DNA of 64,000 nt from Sycobia sp. Sy_11 (GCA_018907035.1 JACCIC010000018.1:1404501-1468500), one strand, 5' to 3'. Counted from the first letter of the stretch, positions 37,521-50,480 are shown. Numbers and translations: made by a program. The notes: generated by a model from the sequence alone, not told the origin.

Positions 37521-37664
37521 GTGCATAACTGTACGGATCACCACAGCTTCTTTCTCCATCTCCCTCTCTCTCTCTCTCGCTCTCTTGTGAAATAGCCCAC
37601 CAACCGGGTCGCACACCAGGACGAGTGATTCAATCCAGATCTTTTTTGCGCACCCTCGGAAAAT

Positions 37665-37701
<37 letters not shown>

Positions 37702-37916
37702 AGGAGCGAGTTCATAATAAACTCGAGAGTCGAGGGCCTTGCTTCTGCTGAAAAGAGCATCTAAAGGGAGACAGAGGGAGAGAGAGAGAGATAGGGAGGG
37801 CGAGTTAGCGCGCGTGTGCTCCTGGCAGGACCCTTCAACGCGCGCGCACCATTCAAGTGTCGCGCGCTTTGTGTAAATGCTCTTTAACGCGACTATTCGG
37901 GGGCAGCTTCCCTTTG

Positions 37917-37920
<4 letters not shown>

Positions 37921-37966
<46 letters not shown>
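37921..37966. repeat. (CT)n microsatellite
   Basis: About 46 bases of pure CT. Confidence 0.95.
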
Positions 37967-37968
<2 letters not shown>

Positions 37969-38071
37969 ATACGCATGCCTCCCTCTCGCGCTTTCAATCC
38001 CTTGTTACAAAGCGGCGCAAAGTACATTGTGCTCGATGAAAACATATTGTCGTATATATACGTATATATAC

Positions 38072-38080
<9 letters not shown>

Positions 38081-38125
<45 letters not shown>
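38081..38125. repeat. (TA)n microsatellite
   Basis: About 45 bases of TA following a GTGTGTG run. Confidence 0.95.
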
Positions 38126-38127
<2 letters not shown>

Positions 38128-38438
38128 TAATGGCACGGGATGGAGGCGCACGCGTAGAAAATGGTGCCCGATGCGCAACTTGGAAATTCCGGTCCAGTGT
38201 CGCGAGGCCCTTTTCCCTGCTGACGTATATAATAATAATAACAGCAACATCAATAATAATAATAAAAACTCTCGTAAATACGCGGATAGATCGCGGTTGT
38301 GCACCTCGTCACGGAAGCGCCAACGTCGCGCGTCGGTGGGCCGTGCGGGGGTGTGTTGTACCTTTTGCCTTGTCGCCCTTTCAAATAGGATTTTTCGTTG
38401 AAATCCCATTGTGTATATAGATGTGTATAGACGCGTAG

Positions 38439-38439
<1 letters not shown>

Positions 38440-38492
<53 letters not shown>
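38440..38492. repeat. (TA)n microsatellite
   Basis: About 53 bases of pure TA. Confidence 0.95.
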
Positions 38493-38494
<2 letters not shown>

Positions 38495-38566
38495 TAGACG
38501 TTCATCTGTGAACCCTAGGTTGTTCACTTTTTTTCATATATTTATATATATAGGAGGATAATCCAT

Positions 38567-39625
38567 TCGAGCCCGCAAGTTATGTTACAATAATATGTCT
38601 GTAGTATTAGATTTGTAATATTACAGTCTCAGTAATAGACCTGACATATTTCTCTAACTGTATCTGTAATATTCCAGCTATATAAAATGTTCTAAAACTT
38701 CGGCAGTAAATATTTCTGAAATATTGCTGAAATTCTGAACGAAGTTGTGAAATAATCGAGGAAATAATCCATAAATATATTGCATATGACATATAAAAAG
38801 ATATCTTTGCCTAAAGGAGAAAATTATTTTTAAATAAAGACATTATATCGATGTTCTTCTTTCGTCGTCACGACTTTTAAAAAAAAAATATCGCCAAATT
38901 ATGTAAAAAAGATTTTTCTATTTTTAATTGATATCGATGACAAAAATTGTGCATGCCATTTTTCACAGACGGAGCAGTAATGGAAATTTTTGATTTATGC
39001 CATATCATGAGAAGGAGCAAAGAGTGAAGACTGGACGTAGAGAAAAATCCAAGCGATTGCCGACAATCTCGGAAACATTCTAACATAATAGCTAAATTAT
39101 ATTAAAACTAGCAATTGAGCATAATAAATATATGGCATTTCTTATTATACATTCTACCAGATAAAAAATTTTGCAATTAGAATATCATTATATATCTAAA
39201 AGGTATGGTTAAGCTAATATACGAAGCACGCGTTTTATGTAGCTGTAACTAAATTAGAAAGTTAATAGAGTTGAAATGTAAGTATATAGTAAACTTTATA
39301 ATATTTACAGAAATATTTGAACTGAAGTTATTATTATTATTGAAGTAAGTAATCTTCCATTTGTTACATTTCAATTGCAATGTGGTCCAGAAACATTTCT
39401 AACGAAATACCGGCGAAGACAACATATTCGATAAATATATATGCAGTACATTATAAAGCTGTCGCGCTACCTTTGAATATTTCCAATCTACTATACGACC
39501 CGAGGTACGACCGACATATTGCACAAGCATACCGTGTATAATATTACATTGGCAATATTACAAAAATATTTCTCTATACTAATATCCGAAGATTTGTAAT
39601 AATAGTAACGTGCCGGCTGGGATAT
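38567..39625. mobile_element. Possible diverged terminal-inverted-repeat element (about 1.06 kb)
   Basis: The left end (GAGCCCGCAAGTTATGTTAC, from about 38570) resembles the inverse complement of the right end (CAGCCGGCACGTTACTATTA, from about 39620). Both ends continue into sequence rich in TTTGTAATATT-type motifs. The interior repeats AATATT-containing words and has no coding potential. Similarity is imperfect and judged by eye, so this is tentative. Confidence 0.3.
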
Positions 39626-40040
39626 TTTCCGAATTACGCGCGCGCGCGACCCGGGAATATATTGCTTCGGGCGTCCGCGACATCTGGGAAATGGATAAAA
39701 GACACGAAAGCGTTACGTAGTCCAACCCATATATATATACACATACACAAATATAAAATACAGGATTAGACTCGAAAGTTGTCGTTTTTATTCGCAGTAT
39801 GTATCGGCCGACGTGACATTCTGCGCGCGACCTTTATTTAACCTTAGTAATACAATTGATGTATAAAATATGATAAAATATAATAGATTCACAGATGGTA
39901 TATATTATTATTTAGACATAAATGCATTGCAATGGAATATAAACCAATTAATTTATATATCGAATGGCTTCACTAACAATAAAAAATTATAGGAAAATTA
40001 AAATATCCAATATTATATGTAGCATCAATCGAATATTTTC

Positions 40041-40042
<2 letters not shown>

Positions 40043-40089
<47 letters not shown>
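40043..40089. repeat. (TA)n microsatellite
   Basis: About 47 bases of pure TA. Confidence 0.95.
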
Positions 40090-40091
<2 letters not shown>

Positions 40092-41240
40092 CTTATATTT
40101 CAACAATAAAGCATGGATTATTGTACAAAAGTGATTAATCTAAATTATATACAGTCAGTCAACTAAGAGTGTGGTTGACTTTACTGACAGATAATGAAAG
40201 ATTTCGCTCAGGATTCCTGAGGATGAACCGTAGCGGTTCGAATCTTCGACACCAAGGTAATTCTAAATTTAAGGTGGTGGGGGCAGTCAGGTCGTCTTTT
40301 ACTAACATAGAATATTACTTTTATTATTCTTATTTTATTTATTATTTTATTTTTATTTTTATTTTATTATTCATTTTATTTTATTTTTATTTTTCATCTT
40401 TAATATAATTTATTGTAGTAAAAAGTTTTATTTCAGATTCTACGAGGGTGAATATAAACAAGGACAGTGTTTATGTTCACACCCTCACATTCTCATGTAT
40501 GTTAAGAAACGTGTTTACATGACAAAATTTAAATGTTTTTTTTTTTTTTAAAAAGAACACTTGAGATATGAATCACAAAGTGATGAATTTACATCTAGGA
40601 TGGACGTACAATAATAATTGTTTTCATTCATTTCAAATTAGTGACGATTTGAATTTCAGTTTTTAAAAAGTTTTTCCCCGCACACGCCTTAGAAAGTATA
40701 CTATTTTCAGATCGTACCTAAACGCGTAGAACACCGGACGATGTGAATCTATCGCTTTATGAAACATAATAGTTTAAGTGTAATGGTAAAAGGAGAATTT
40801 CATGATTGAGAATGTTCAAAAATGTCTTTACGCTGATTTTCTATGTAAATTGAAATGTTCGTTGAAAAAAATATTGCTCCTTTTTAGAAAATGTTTTTTT
40901 TTTGTACAAAATCGTGATATTGACAGAATTATTTATCTCTTACACACACGTATAAATAGGATAACATTTGATCATGCGTGCAATCACTAGCCTATTTACT
41001 ATGGATACTTTTGCTGTCGACGCAATTTAATCGATTGTGAATGTTGCTGTTTAATTAATTTGTAACTTCTAATAATGTTAATAGAAACTACAACAAATAC
41101 TTGTATAATTATGAAGAAGTACTTTCTTTACTGTTTGCGTTCACCGTACCAAATAGTTATAAATATACCGCACGATAAATATTATAAATACATAGGCTGA
41201 GACCGAGCAAAAATATATTTAAGCGCACGGATGAGTATAT
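40090..41240. other. AT-rich intergenic stretch
   Basis: Contains a degenerate TTTTA/TTATT pentanucleotide stretch at about 40320-40395 and poly-T runs. No gene seen. Confidence 0.6.
40207..40242 (+). other. Hammerhead-core-like hairpin (weak)
   Basis: CTGAGGA is followed by a stem TGAACC/CGGTTC with loop GTAG and then GAAT. This resembles the CUGANGA, stem II, GAAA core of hammerhead ribozymes found in retroelement remnants, but the last base of the core differs and stems I and III are not evident. It could be a degenerate retroelement fragment or chance. Confidence 0.2.
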
Positions 41241-41805
41241 AATAACGACTTCGTATAACGGAGAGTCCTGTCGTTATCGCGTTCCGCAGATCGTGAAACG
41301 CCCCGCGATCCTCGCGGCGTCTCCTCATATAAATACGCGCATTATTGTAATCTAAAAATATGCCGCCGCGTCCGCGAAGTCGCCTTGACTGCAGCCGTCC
41401 CTCTCCCAATATGCACCCCGATGCTTTCACCCCCTGTCGCCCCTCCTCCCCCGCCCCGCGTGGACGCGCTCGCACGCGCCCGCGCGCCGCTCGCGTCAGC
41501 GAAACACGATCGTGTAGGAACCTGCGCTTAATATTTTCTCACACAAAACTCGGCCGGGCCTGGAGGGGGGTGGGGGGGGGGGTAGGCGGATGAGGAGGAC
41601 GGGGAGGAGGTCGCAGGATCCGCGCGGTGGTTTGATAAAGTTTTAGAAGTCGTGGATATATATAACCGCGGCACGAGAGGAACGCTGAGAACGCGCGAAC
41701 GAGATAAGAGGAAGCGCCTTGGGAAGTCGCACTTGCAGAATGCACATTATACAGATAATACGTCCGGAGTTCCTTGCGGCGAGGACCTATATTATATGTA
41801 TATGA

Positions 41806-41896
<91 letters not shown>

Positions 41897-42130
41897 CGAA
41901 TAGGTATGTCAATGGGATGTGCAAAAATGTTGAAGGTGCAGTGTCGTTGCGCGCGGAAAGAGACAAGCACAAAGAGAGAAAGAGAGAGAGAGAGAGAGAG
42001 AGGTATTCGCGCGCGTGTATATTTAGAACGAGTGCTGCTCTCCTATACGTGATTTGTCGTATCAGCTCGTACACACACACACACACACACACATATGTAT
42101 ATATATAGGTATGTATATATACACACACGC
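41241..42130. other. GC-rich island, G-run cluster and compound TA/GA repeat
   Basis: CpG-rich from about 41250 to 41720, with a G-rich cluster at 41563-41583. Then (TA)n at 41812-41855 running directly into (GA)n at 41856-41893, (GA)n at about 41979-42002 and (CA)n at 42071-42093. No coding domain is recognised despite several long repeat-driven frames. Confidence 0.5.
41812..41893. repeat. Compound (TA)n(GA)n microsatellite
   Basis: TA for about 44 bases, then GA for about 38 bases without interruption. Confidence 0.95.
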
Positions 42131-43874
42131 CTCGCCAATGATAAAAGTAGTATATGTAAATATAAGATAGATGTTATAATTATAACTCGTATGTACGTTA
42201 TACTCTACTGAAAAATATCTCTCTACGTCCCCCGTAATCCGATCGGTACAAAACAGTGCGAGTGAAGGTATACGTTATGCGTAAAAAAGGCTCATTCCAG
42301 TAAATGGGTGGTGAAATTGAAAAATTGCCATTATACATCCGTGTTGCGGTAGCGATCTGTTCGTTAAAATAAATTGAACAATTGAAAAAGAAGTTCTTCG
42401 AATTGGAATCGGTGAAAATTGTTGGGATTTCATCAGTTGAAATTTCTACTGGATCCCAGTATATCTTAATACACTGATTTAAATTTAAAATGGTATTGCA
42501 ATTGAAATTCTTACAAAATTGTAATCATCCATTGAATGGAAACTGATAAAAATAATTTAGTCTGATCATCAAGTATAACGAAATAGTAAGAAAAAGTTCG
42601 TCAAACATGAAAAACTTTAGCCGAACTTCAGCCAATTGGATGGGCTTCCATAGTCTGAAAATCGATTCGACTTCATATCCTTCAGATCGTTTGGAAAAGT
42701 AAGCTCGCAGAAATCATAATAATATCAATGCCATAAAAAAAAACTATCTTGCCAGAGAAAACGATGCAAGCATAATACAATTGATAAAATTCCTTTCGAC
42801 ATCGATGCGATACTTGTACTGAAGTTGGAAGATCGAAAAAAAAAAATAATACGGCATTACCTCAGCTGTATGCGTATCATATTCTTATATCGTCAAAATT
42901 AGATCAACGGAACGATCGTCGATAAAAGCGAGCATGTATATGGCGCCTTGGACTCCCCCCTTTCCCGTCCACCATTCCGCGAAAGAGCCACCGTGCAATA
43001 TTAATTCAAGTTGTGCGAGTTTCCGATAAGACGACCGGTGCTTGTTTTCGGGACGCCGGCGTTGTCGCACCCCGTTCACGTATAGGAAATGCAATAACGC
43101 GAATACGTGCTGCATCATCATCAGAAGAAACCTCGGCGGAGACTCTGCGTAAATCGCTCGATCGCCACTCGTCCCCTCCCCTTCCACCCCCACCCTTGGA
43201 CGCTGCGACCTAACGCATTTTTCGATTCGACGAACGCTGACAGCGACGCCCACGCGGCGCCATTGCCAGCGATAGATATTACAGGAAGATTTATCGCGAT
43301 TGCATATCTTTCGAGCGCGTCCCCGTCTCGTTGCATTACACATATAGGGAGCGGGGCGGCGATAGGGCACGAGGAGTAATCGTTGGATTGGCCTTATCCG
43401 AGCCCGGATACGTTATACGCGCGTCTTCGACGTTCCGGGGACTCGACCATCTGTTTATGTTTTGCTCGGTGTATGCCGACGCGATTTCTCGATTACGTAT
43501 TATGCAGACATTATTATGGTACTTGTGATGTCTGATGGATTTCAATTACTCCTCATAGCAATCAAAGTAGTCTTTTTAGAATGTAAATTATCTACGGATT
43601 CATCGTTTTAAAAATCTTTTAACAATCAGTCTTAAATGAATTGACTGTTAAAGACAATTTTTGCCGATCGTGCACAAAGTACTCTGTTTTAATTCAGATT
43701 ATATATATGTAAACATTACAATATTCCAATTTGAGTCAATCATACAATGTATTTGCAATTAGTAGAATTATATTCTACGATTACTCCATAGTCTTAAGCA
43801 AATTCATCAACGGTCAGAAATTTTAAAAATTTTGCTTTTTTCATATTGTCTTATTATTTCCACAATCAACTATT

Positions 43875-43933
<59 letters not shown>

Positions 43934-45524
43934 TATATGCATCTAGTTGATTAAAAGACCTGTATTACGAGGAATTGGGTCAGTATATAGCTTCATTCTC
44001 TTTGACAAAGTAAATGAAATATTTTTGTCCGCTATGCTACACTCGGAAAGAGTAAGTGATACTTGTACAATTACACTTTATCCTCTCCGCAAGTCTAACC
44101 AGGCAGCGAACCAGAGCCATCGGCTTGGTGCCATCTGAACCTATACTTTTTGTTTAGATAGGTCAATATCAGCCAATATAGCACGCTCTTGCACTACTTG
44201 TACATTAATTGTATTTATGTACTGTCATATAATGTTTAAAATTTTTTTGCAAATATTCACTATACCATATCTCGTACTTCTTACTTGAATTGATTGATGG
44301 TTTGGTTAGATGATGTTAGACCGAAGACCTTCCATGTATATACATACATCTTAATTTTTAATGTAATTATGTCCGGTTGTTAAACTTTGATTAAGGATAT
44401 GATTTCTGAAGTTTGTATTCTATGTTTTTTTTTTTTTTTTTAAATTTCACAGAAATCTGTAAATGGTATTTTTCTAGCGTCAATCGTTAACGATTCAACT
44501 GTTGTCTTCACGAGTAGATCAGTTTCCTATTCCCTTGATTAGCATGATGAGAAGAAAACCTGTATTAGTTTTAGTGTTATCATTATGATTAAAGAATCGA
44601 TTATATTTTCGTTTAATTTGTATATACGTTGTATATACAATATATGAATTTGTTTTTCTATTTATTTTATTTGAATTCAAGGCTTGGACACCGCTAAAAA
44701 AGTCGAAAAAAATATAATTTTACAGTGATTGCTTTTAATAGCTATTTTGGGAGTATTGCTTACGGCAATGTATTCTGCTGTATAAACACATAAGTTACTA
44801 TCTATTTTTCTTTTTTTTCGAATTTCACTTGAGAAATTTACAAGCAATTCCAGTGCCTTGAGAAGTCTTATTGCCATCTGTATATGGGGTCAGTGCAGAA
44901 CTTTATACAATAGTTTGTTTCTATTTAATTACGTTAAGGTTTTTAGATGATTTGAGTTTTGTTCCGAGATTACACATACATGTAATATTTAAATCTAGTC
45001 GTGTAATATATGTTTCATAGTTTTGTAAGTAAAAATCCAGATTGGTAAGAGAGTCCATTTTCTTCCAACTTTTCCGCACACTTTCGAGAAAAAGGTTGAT
45101 TAATTTTTTATTATTTTATTTTGTATCTATTTCTTATTAATATTGAAATAACTTTGAAAAGTTTTATAAGCTTATGAATTAGAGTTTAGAATTGTTCGGG
45201 TTAAAAAAAATAAAACAGAGATAAATCGCTTTTTTTAAAGAAAAGACAAATTGGATTCGCCTTTTAAAATCTTCCTTCGGGTGCAAATATGCAATTCTAA
45301 AGCTGATCCGATTGCATTATATTGTATTTTCCGATACTCTCTATTTGCTTTCTTTGCATAGAGAAATAACTAAAGATACTATATTCTCAAAATGATCGAA
45401 CAGCACTTTTATACAATGCTCTTAAAGTATAAGGATTAGCATCCTACCATGTGTCGCTTAAAAATTGGACCATATTTAGTGCCCATGAACTTCATTTGTT
45501 TTTTCAAACTTTTCATTAATTTTT
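42131..45524. other. Intergenic: AT-rich with a GC-rich block at about 42.9-43.5 kb
   Basis: 42900-43520 is GC- and CpG-rich and open in several frames on both strands, without recognised domains. (TA)n lies at 43879-43930. The rest is AT-rich with no gene seen. Confidence 0.55.
43879..43930. repeat. (TA)n microsatellite
   Basis: About 52 bases of pure TA. Confidence 0.95.
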
Positions 45525-46480
45525 TTATTTTTCATTATTAATTTCATTAATTTGTTGTAAAAATGAAATGTTATAATGAAATTTGACACTGATGAAGTAT
45601 ACAGATACACTAGATCTTATACTTAGATGCCCTATTGGAATTTCAGTTGCTCTAGACAGTATTTTTTTCATATTAAAATGGATGAGGACAGTTTTGCTCG
45701 GAGTGACCTCCAGACCTAGATTTTTGAGTTTGTCTTTGAGTTGAGCGATTGACTTTCCCATAATACTTTACGCTATTGCAATATCGTTTGCAAACTGGGA
45801 GACAATAATGGTTTTTGGAAGCTTAGCTGTTACGTGTATTATATAGACCGAATATAGTAACGGACATGAGATGCATCCCTGGTGTAATCTCCTTTAAAAA
45901 TTTTTCGTGGTACATCGATGAATGTGTAAGTATATATGTTTCTTTCTCAAGACAGAAATTTAGCAAATATAATAAGTTGTAGAGGGCAGACGATTGAAGC
46001 TAGTATGAACAGGAGTATTTTTATCTGAACAACATTCAACGGTCCTTGCACATCAGGAAAAGCAGCGAAAATTTCTTTTTTCTAGGAAAACTTCATGAGC
46101 TTTCACGTTTAGGTTGGTCAAGTTTTCAAGACAAGAATATCCTTTGCAAAATCCAAGTTGGCTATGGGGATTATGTTATTCGTTTTTATTCAATATTGAA
46201 TGCTACTTTTAGTTATAGTTTTGAACATTTTGTAGACACATATGTTAAGGAGGTCGGTTCAATGTTTTCCCGACCATTTTTGGGAATAAAATAGATACAA
46301 GATTCTTTCCAGTTATTGGGTTAACAATTTTATACTTATATCTGATCCCAGATATTCAACAGAAGTAGTTTGAATTTGATTGACAGGTTGAGAAGGATTT
46401 CGAAGTCGATGCAGTCGACACCTGGTGATGACCGTATTTTTAAATTTCAATACGATGTTCAATTCCTCAAAATTAAGAGA
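45525..46480 (-). pseudogene. Degenerate non-LTR retrotransposon reverse transcriptase (Jockey-like)
   Basis: Reading the minus strand from 46480 to 45525, conserved reverse-transcriptase blocks appear in the correct order but in shifting frames. They are FEELNIVLKF (about 46475-46445), SPGVDCIDFEIL (46428-46390), NWKESCIYFIPKNG (46312-46270), SQLGFCKGYSCLENLTNL (46165-46110), FAAFPDVQG around motif A (about 46075-46045), QGCISCPLLYSVYI (45882-45841), FANDIA where FADD is expected (about 45800-45780), and LKNLGLEVTPSKTVLIHFN (45740-45680). Stops and frameshifts interrupt it, and the second catalytic Asp of the FADD motif is Asn, so it cannot be active. Target-site duplications, endonuclease and poly-A tail are not recognised; the copy is partial and old. 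Jockey-like assignment is from motif wording only. Confidence 0.85.
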
Positions 46481-46781
46481 TATATCAAGTTGAAGGTTTT
46501 GGTTACATTAGGGGTCCTAATTTTCGTACTGTGAAACCCATGGTAGGCTTCTTTCATTTAAAGCAATATCAAAAGTTTTTTCGTTTGGTAAATTTTGAGA
46601 ATGCGTGGAAATGATTTTAATCCATTTCTTTTTAAATACTTTACTATTACGCCAAACCTAATTTAAGTCAGTATAAAAATTAATTATGAGCGCAAATTTT
46701 TTACACGATTCGCTTCCTTATCCCAAAAGATGTTTTTTCCTCATTCGATCACAAATCGCACCATCGCCACTTGATTCCAAT

Positions 46782-46890
46782 TCTCGTGAGGAATAATCTA
46801 GTCCTGACCTAGTATGAAAAGGCTTCTTTATAAACCTCGTTACAACCCTCGACTGTGCCTCGGCTCGCAAACATCTCGTGGGGTAAATAT
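46782..46890 (+). repeat. Dispersed repeat, copy A
   Basis: Shares CTCGTGAGG, GAAAAGGCTTCTTTA (46816-46830), CTCGTTAC, GCCTCG-like and CTCGT blocks in the same order and spacing with copy B at 57432-57550. Diverged by substitutions and small indels. Family unknown. Confidence 0.6.
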
Positions 46891-48436
46891 TATTTTTGCA
46901 AGAGCTACATTTTTTGGCAAGTTTTTAAATCATTTACTTCCTTACTATTTCTTTCCATTTTTACATGATACTCAACACAAACTTTTTAGCTCTCTGTCCG
47001 ACCAGACGTTTGGATTTCGAATTCAGTGAGGCTCATTTATTTTCTTCGAATGGAATAGTTTACAGATCTTAATCCAGCTTTGAGAAAGCAATTGTACTTT
47101 TCGGATGAAGAAAGAGATTTATAATTAGAAAATTATTATAGATCATATTTAAATTAGCTGTGAACTTTTGAATTCATTTGGTGTTTGCGAAAAGTCGAAT
47201 CCTCGAAAAGTGGACACTTACATTATCCGAAAATCAAGATTGCACACAAACAAATATGTCAATTTATGTCAATAGTTTTATAATTTCGTCTTGGTGTTTT
47301 TGAGAACTTCTGTGTTCTAGTAGGTTACTTTCAAATTTTTGTTAATATGCTGAATATTAGCTGTCATTTTTTAGGTTTATTCGTTCATTTCAATCACGCT
47401 GGTTTTTTTATGCACTTTGATGTTCTTCTTTGATGCACACGAAACAGGTTAATTTTACTGCGAATAAATAGATATAATATACCGTGCAGTCAAAATTGAT
47501 TGAAGTTGAAGGCGGTCATTTTTTAAAGTTATCTCGACTTACGTATATTTCTCGACGAAAACTTAATACATGAGCAAACTCTACATCGTTAATGCCAATT
47601 CGAATGTACGCAATTTGCAAGCAAGAAAATAATGTACTTTTGCCAACGTTTCTAATATTGTATTATGGGGAAGAATGTGGCAATCATTATTATCTCGGGA
47701 AATCAGTGATCTGATCTCCAAAGTATGTGAGCCAATGCTTATTTTCTTTTCTATAAGATTATTGTCTGGTTCTTTATTATTTAAATACAATCAGACCATC
47801 CGGTGACTAATTTGTGGGACAAATTTAGTATTTGAAGGCTCTGGAATTTTATCAAAAGATAGAGTATATTCTGCAATTGGATTTTTTTTACCCGAGTCAA
47901 ATATTGGTCATTTCAAAGAAAAGGTTCAGTTTTATCTTAAAATCTTTACTTTGCGAAAAAATTATATAAAGTATATTATATAAGCCAGTCATTTCGATAA
48001 ATAATTATATTTGACAGATTTTTGCCTATTGCATTATATCTTTGTAAAATCCATCTTTCCTGAAGAAATGTCTCATGTGATCGTCGAATTCAAAGCCTTA
48101 TTATGCCGAAGCAATGAAGACAATAAAGCTTTACTATATGTCAAATTGTTAGCTATGAATCAAAGAATAATTCTATCTACTTTTTTCTTATATTTTGAAA
48201 GAAAAAAGATAAAATTTCGATAGAAACAAGGGATTCTTTGCTCATGTTTACATTCAAAGAATCCGCATTCACTATTTTGCAGATTTTATATTAATATTTT
48301 GGCATGGATCATCGATAAGTTATCGCTTCAGCTTTCAAATAAGATATATTAAGCTTATAATTAATCAGTAAAAGAAAAACTGCAAGACAAATATTGGACG
48401 TGGATAGCAAAATACCGAGCATACAGGAGTTGCCCC
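46891..48436. other. AT-rich intergenic stretch
   Basis: Short frames at 47581-47790 (minus) and 48011-48223 (plus) lack recognisable domains. No microsatellite over 20 bases is seen here. Confidence 0.5.
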
Positions 48437-49038
48437 GTATTGAATTTAAGGTCTTCTCAGTAACTTGGTGTTACTTTATGTTTTTCAGTGTGCTGAATCA
48501 ATTTTTCAGGGTTACAGGGCTCCAACATTGGCCGTTTCCAATATAAGGCCCATTTTTCTCAAAATAATGACGTTTTATTTGTTTATAACAAAAACTGAAT
48601 CTTTTCTTTTACAATAAAAGGCAAAAATACATTGAATTATTCTTGGGTTCATAACGAACAATTTGCTACATCGTAAAGCTTTATGATTTTCATTACTTTA
48701 TCAAAAATAAGCTTTGAAATATTAACACGATCACACGAGGAGGTGATTGCATGCGACTCCGCCGTCATTTGTTCTTGAAATATGGATTTTAGGAAAAAAA
48801 TGCAGGAAAGAAAAAATCTGTAAAATATAATTATTTATCGAAATGTCTCGATAACATAGTGAAATTTATTTGATTTTCTCGTAAAATAAACTTTTTAAGA
48901 TAAAAAGGGCCTTATCTCGGAAATGACCAATTTTAGAGTCTTATAACTTGAAATTTTTTTTTGGAGTCTTATAACGAATCAGTACAGTAAAAAACATAAT
49001 ATAGGACTAAGTTACCGAGAGGACCTTGAATTTGGAAC
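48437..49038. mobile_element. Foldback / inverted-repeat element (about 0.6 kb)
   Basis: The left arm (48437 to about 48585) and the right arm (about 48890-49038, inverted) match along their length. Outer blocks are GAATTTAAGGTC against AAATTCAAGGTC, and TTCTCAGTAACTT against CTCTCGGTAACTT. ATGTTTTT and CTGAATC/CTGATTC follow, then CATTGGCCGTTTCC against AATTGGTCATTTCC, and ATAAGGCCC in both. Arms are about 145 bases and the unpaired centre about 300 bases, without coding potential. Consistent with a MITE or two inverted copies of one repeat. Confidence 0.65.
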
Positions 49039-50480
49039 TATAAACACGTCCACATTATTCAGCACTGTAGCCTCGAATCTGATCGCATTTTTATTCAGAT
49101 TTAATGATTTAAAGATTTCCATTCTTTTAAGATTAATTGAACTTACTTGGTATATCAAATTATGTAACAATTTAAAACTAAGCGTATCTAAATTATAATT
49201 CTTACCTATCCAGTTTTCAGAAATTTTTTTTATTCTGACTTATTCAATTTAACCCTTCGTTATTTCTAGTTATTAATTACCAACCCACTTGGTCAATATC
49301 TATATAACAATTCGAATACGGAGTTTCCTAATCGCCTCTTTTATCGAAAATATCTATTTTTTATTATTCCCCAACGTTTTTTCCAAATTATTTTTATTAA
49401 TATTAATATTACGAATCTCTATATGCATAAAATTATTACAAATTTTATCGCTCAATATGGTCAACAAGATAAACAGAATCATTTCTATAATAATCGTTAA
49501 CATTTCTGGTATAATCAAGAATTTCACATATTGACAGAATTAGAATGATAATCAATAAATGTTGCCTAAAAAATAAACAGTGCAACACATTCTCAGTGTT
49601 TTAAACCTTCTCTTTCTGCTGGTTCGTAAAAAATTGTATTTTACGCACTGGTGAAACAATTGCTTATGTTTTTTTCAAATGCTATACTTGGATAGTTTTT
49701 GTACATTCAGTTCTTGAAAATAGTAAATGCAATATTTTCCTAAAGTATTACATGATATATATAGTTAATTTATCATCCTTCTTTCGCTCGTATGACAAAC
49801 TATACGCGCGGAAAAAGGTTCACTTACATCTAACAGTTTCATAATGCATTACTTCAACCGATTTTCATCATTTAATGTGTCTTTTTTGGCAATACTTTTA
49901 GCTTCTCCAAACTGTTTACGAAATTTCTTGACTTTTAAAAGTTAATTTCCGCAATCGAGAGGATAAAAAGGGAGGCGTATTCGAATTTTTATTAATATAA
50001 TTCTAAAAAATTATGATTAAAAAATATAAATGATTTTTTCAGTTAGTGAACTTCTTTTGTACCTCTAGCGAAGCCATAAGAGAGGAAGCTATTAGTATAA
50101 TATAAAAATATTATAGTTTTGATATTAATATTGCGTATGAAAAGCTATATTTTATCTTTCATAAAAAAAATTATTCATTTAATATTTATAAATTTATATA
50201 TACATTTACCACTGAATCTAATGTGAAAATTATAAAAGAAAACAAAGAAAACGTACAGGATGTGATAATCAATAAATCACGTTCTTCCGGCTTAAAGTCT
50301 AGTATATAAAAAGCATCATGAACGAAAACTTCCTGAAGATTTCAAAAAACTCCGCTATACCATCATATATATGTATATTCGAAAAATCAAAGAACCGTGA
50401 AGATCTCATCTCGCATCGCAATCTCTTTCTCCATTCGGGCTTATAATACGTATATGCATAAGATATAGTCCTCAAACGCA
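49039..50480. other. AT-rich intergenic stretch
   Basis: No gene or structured element recognised. The plus-strand frame at 49289-49534 is Ile/Leu/Asn-rich as expected for AT-rich DNA. Confidence 0.55.

Larger units (their letters stand above)
37301..38520. other. GC-rich island with dense microsatellites
   Basis: (TA)n at 37462-37515, 38081-38125 and 38440-38492; (GA)n at 37668-37699; (CT)n at 37921-37966; a short AAT-type run near 38230-38267. CpG-rich between the tracts. No coding domain recognised. Confidence 0.5.

Noticed and set aside
40225..40245. tRNA B-box-like GGTTCGAATC
   Set aside because: No A box, acceptor stem or cloverleaf can be drawn around it; it is part of a simple hairpin.
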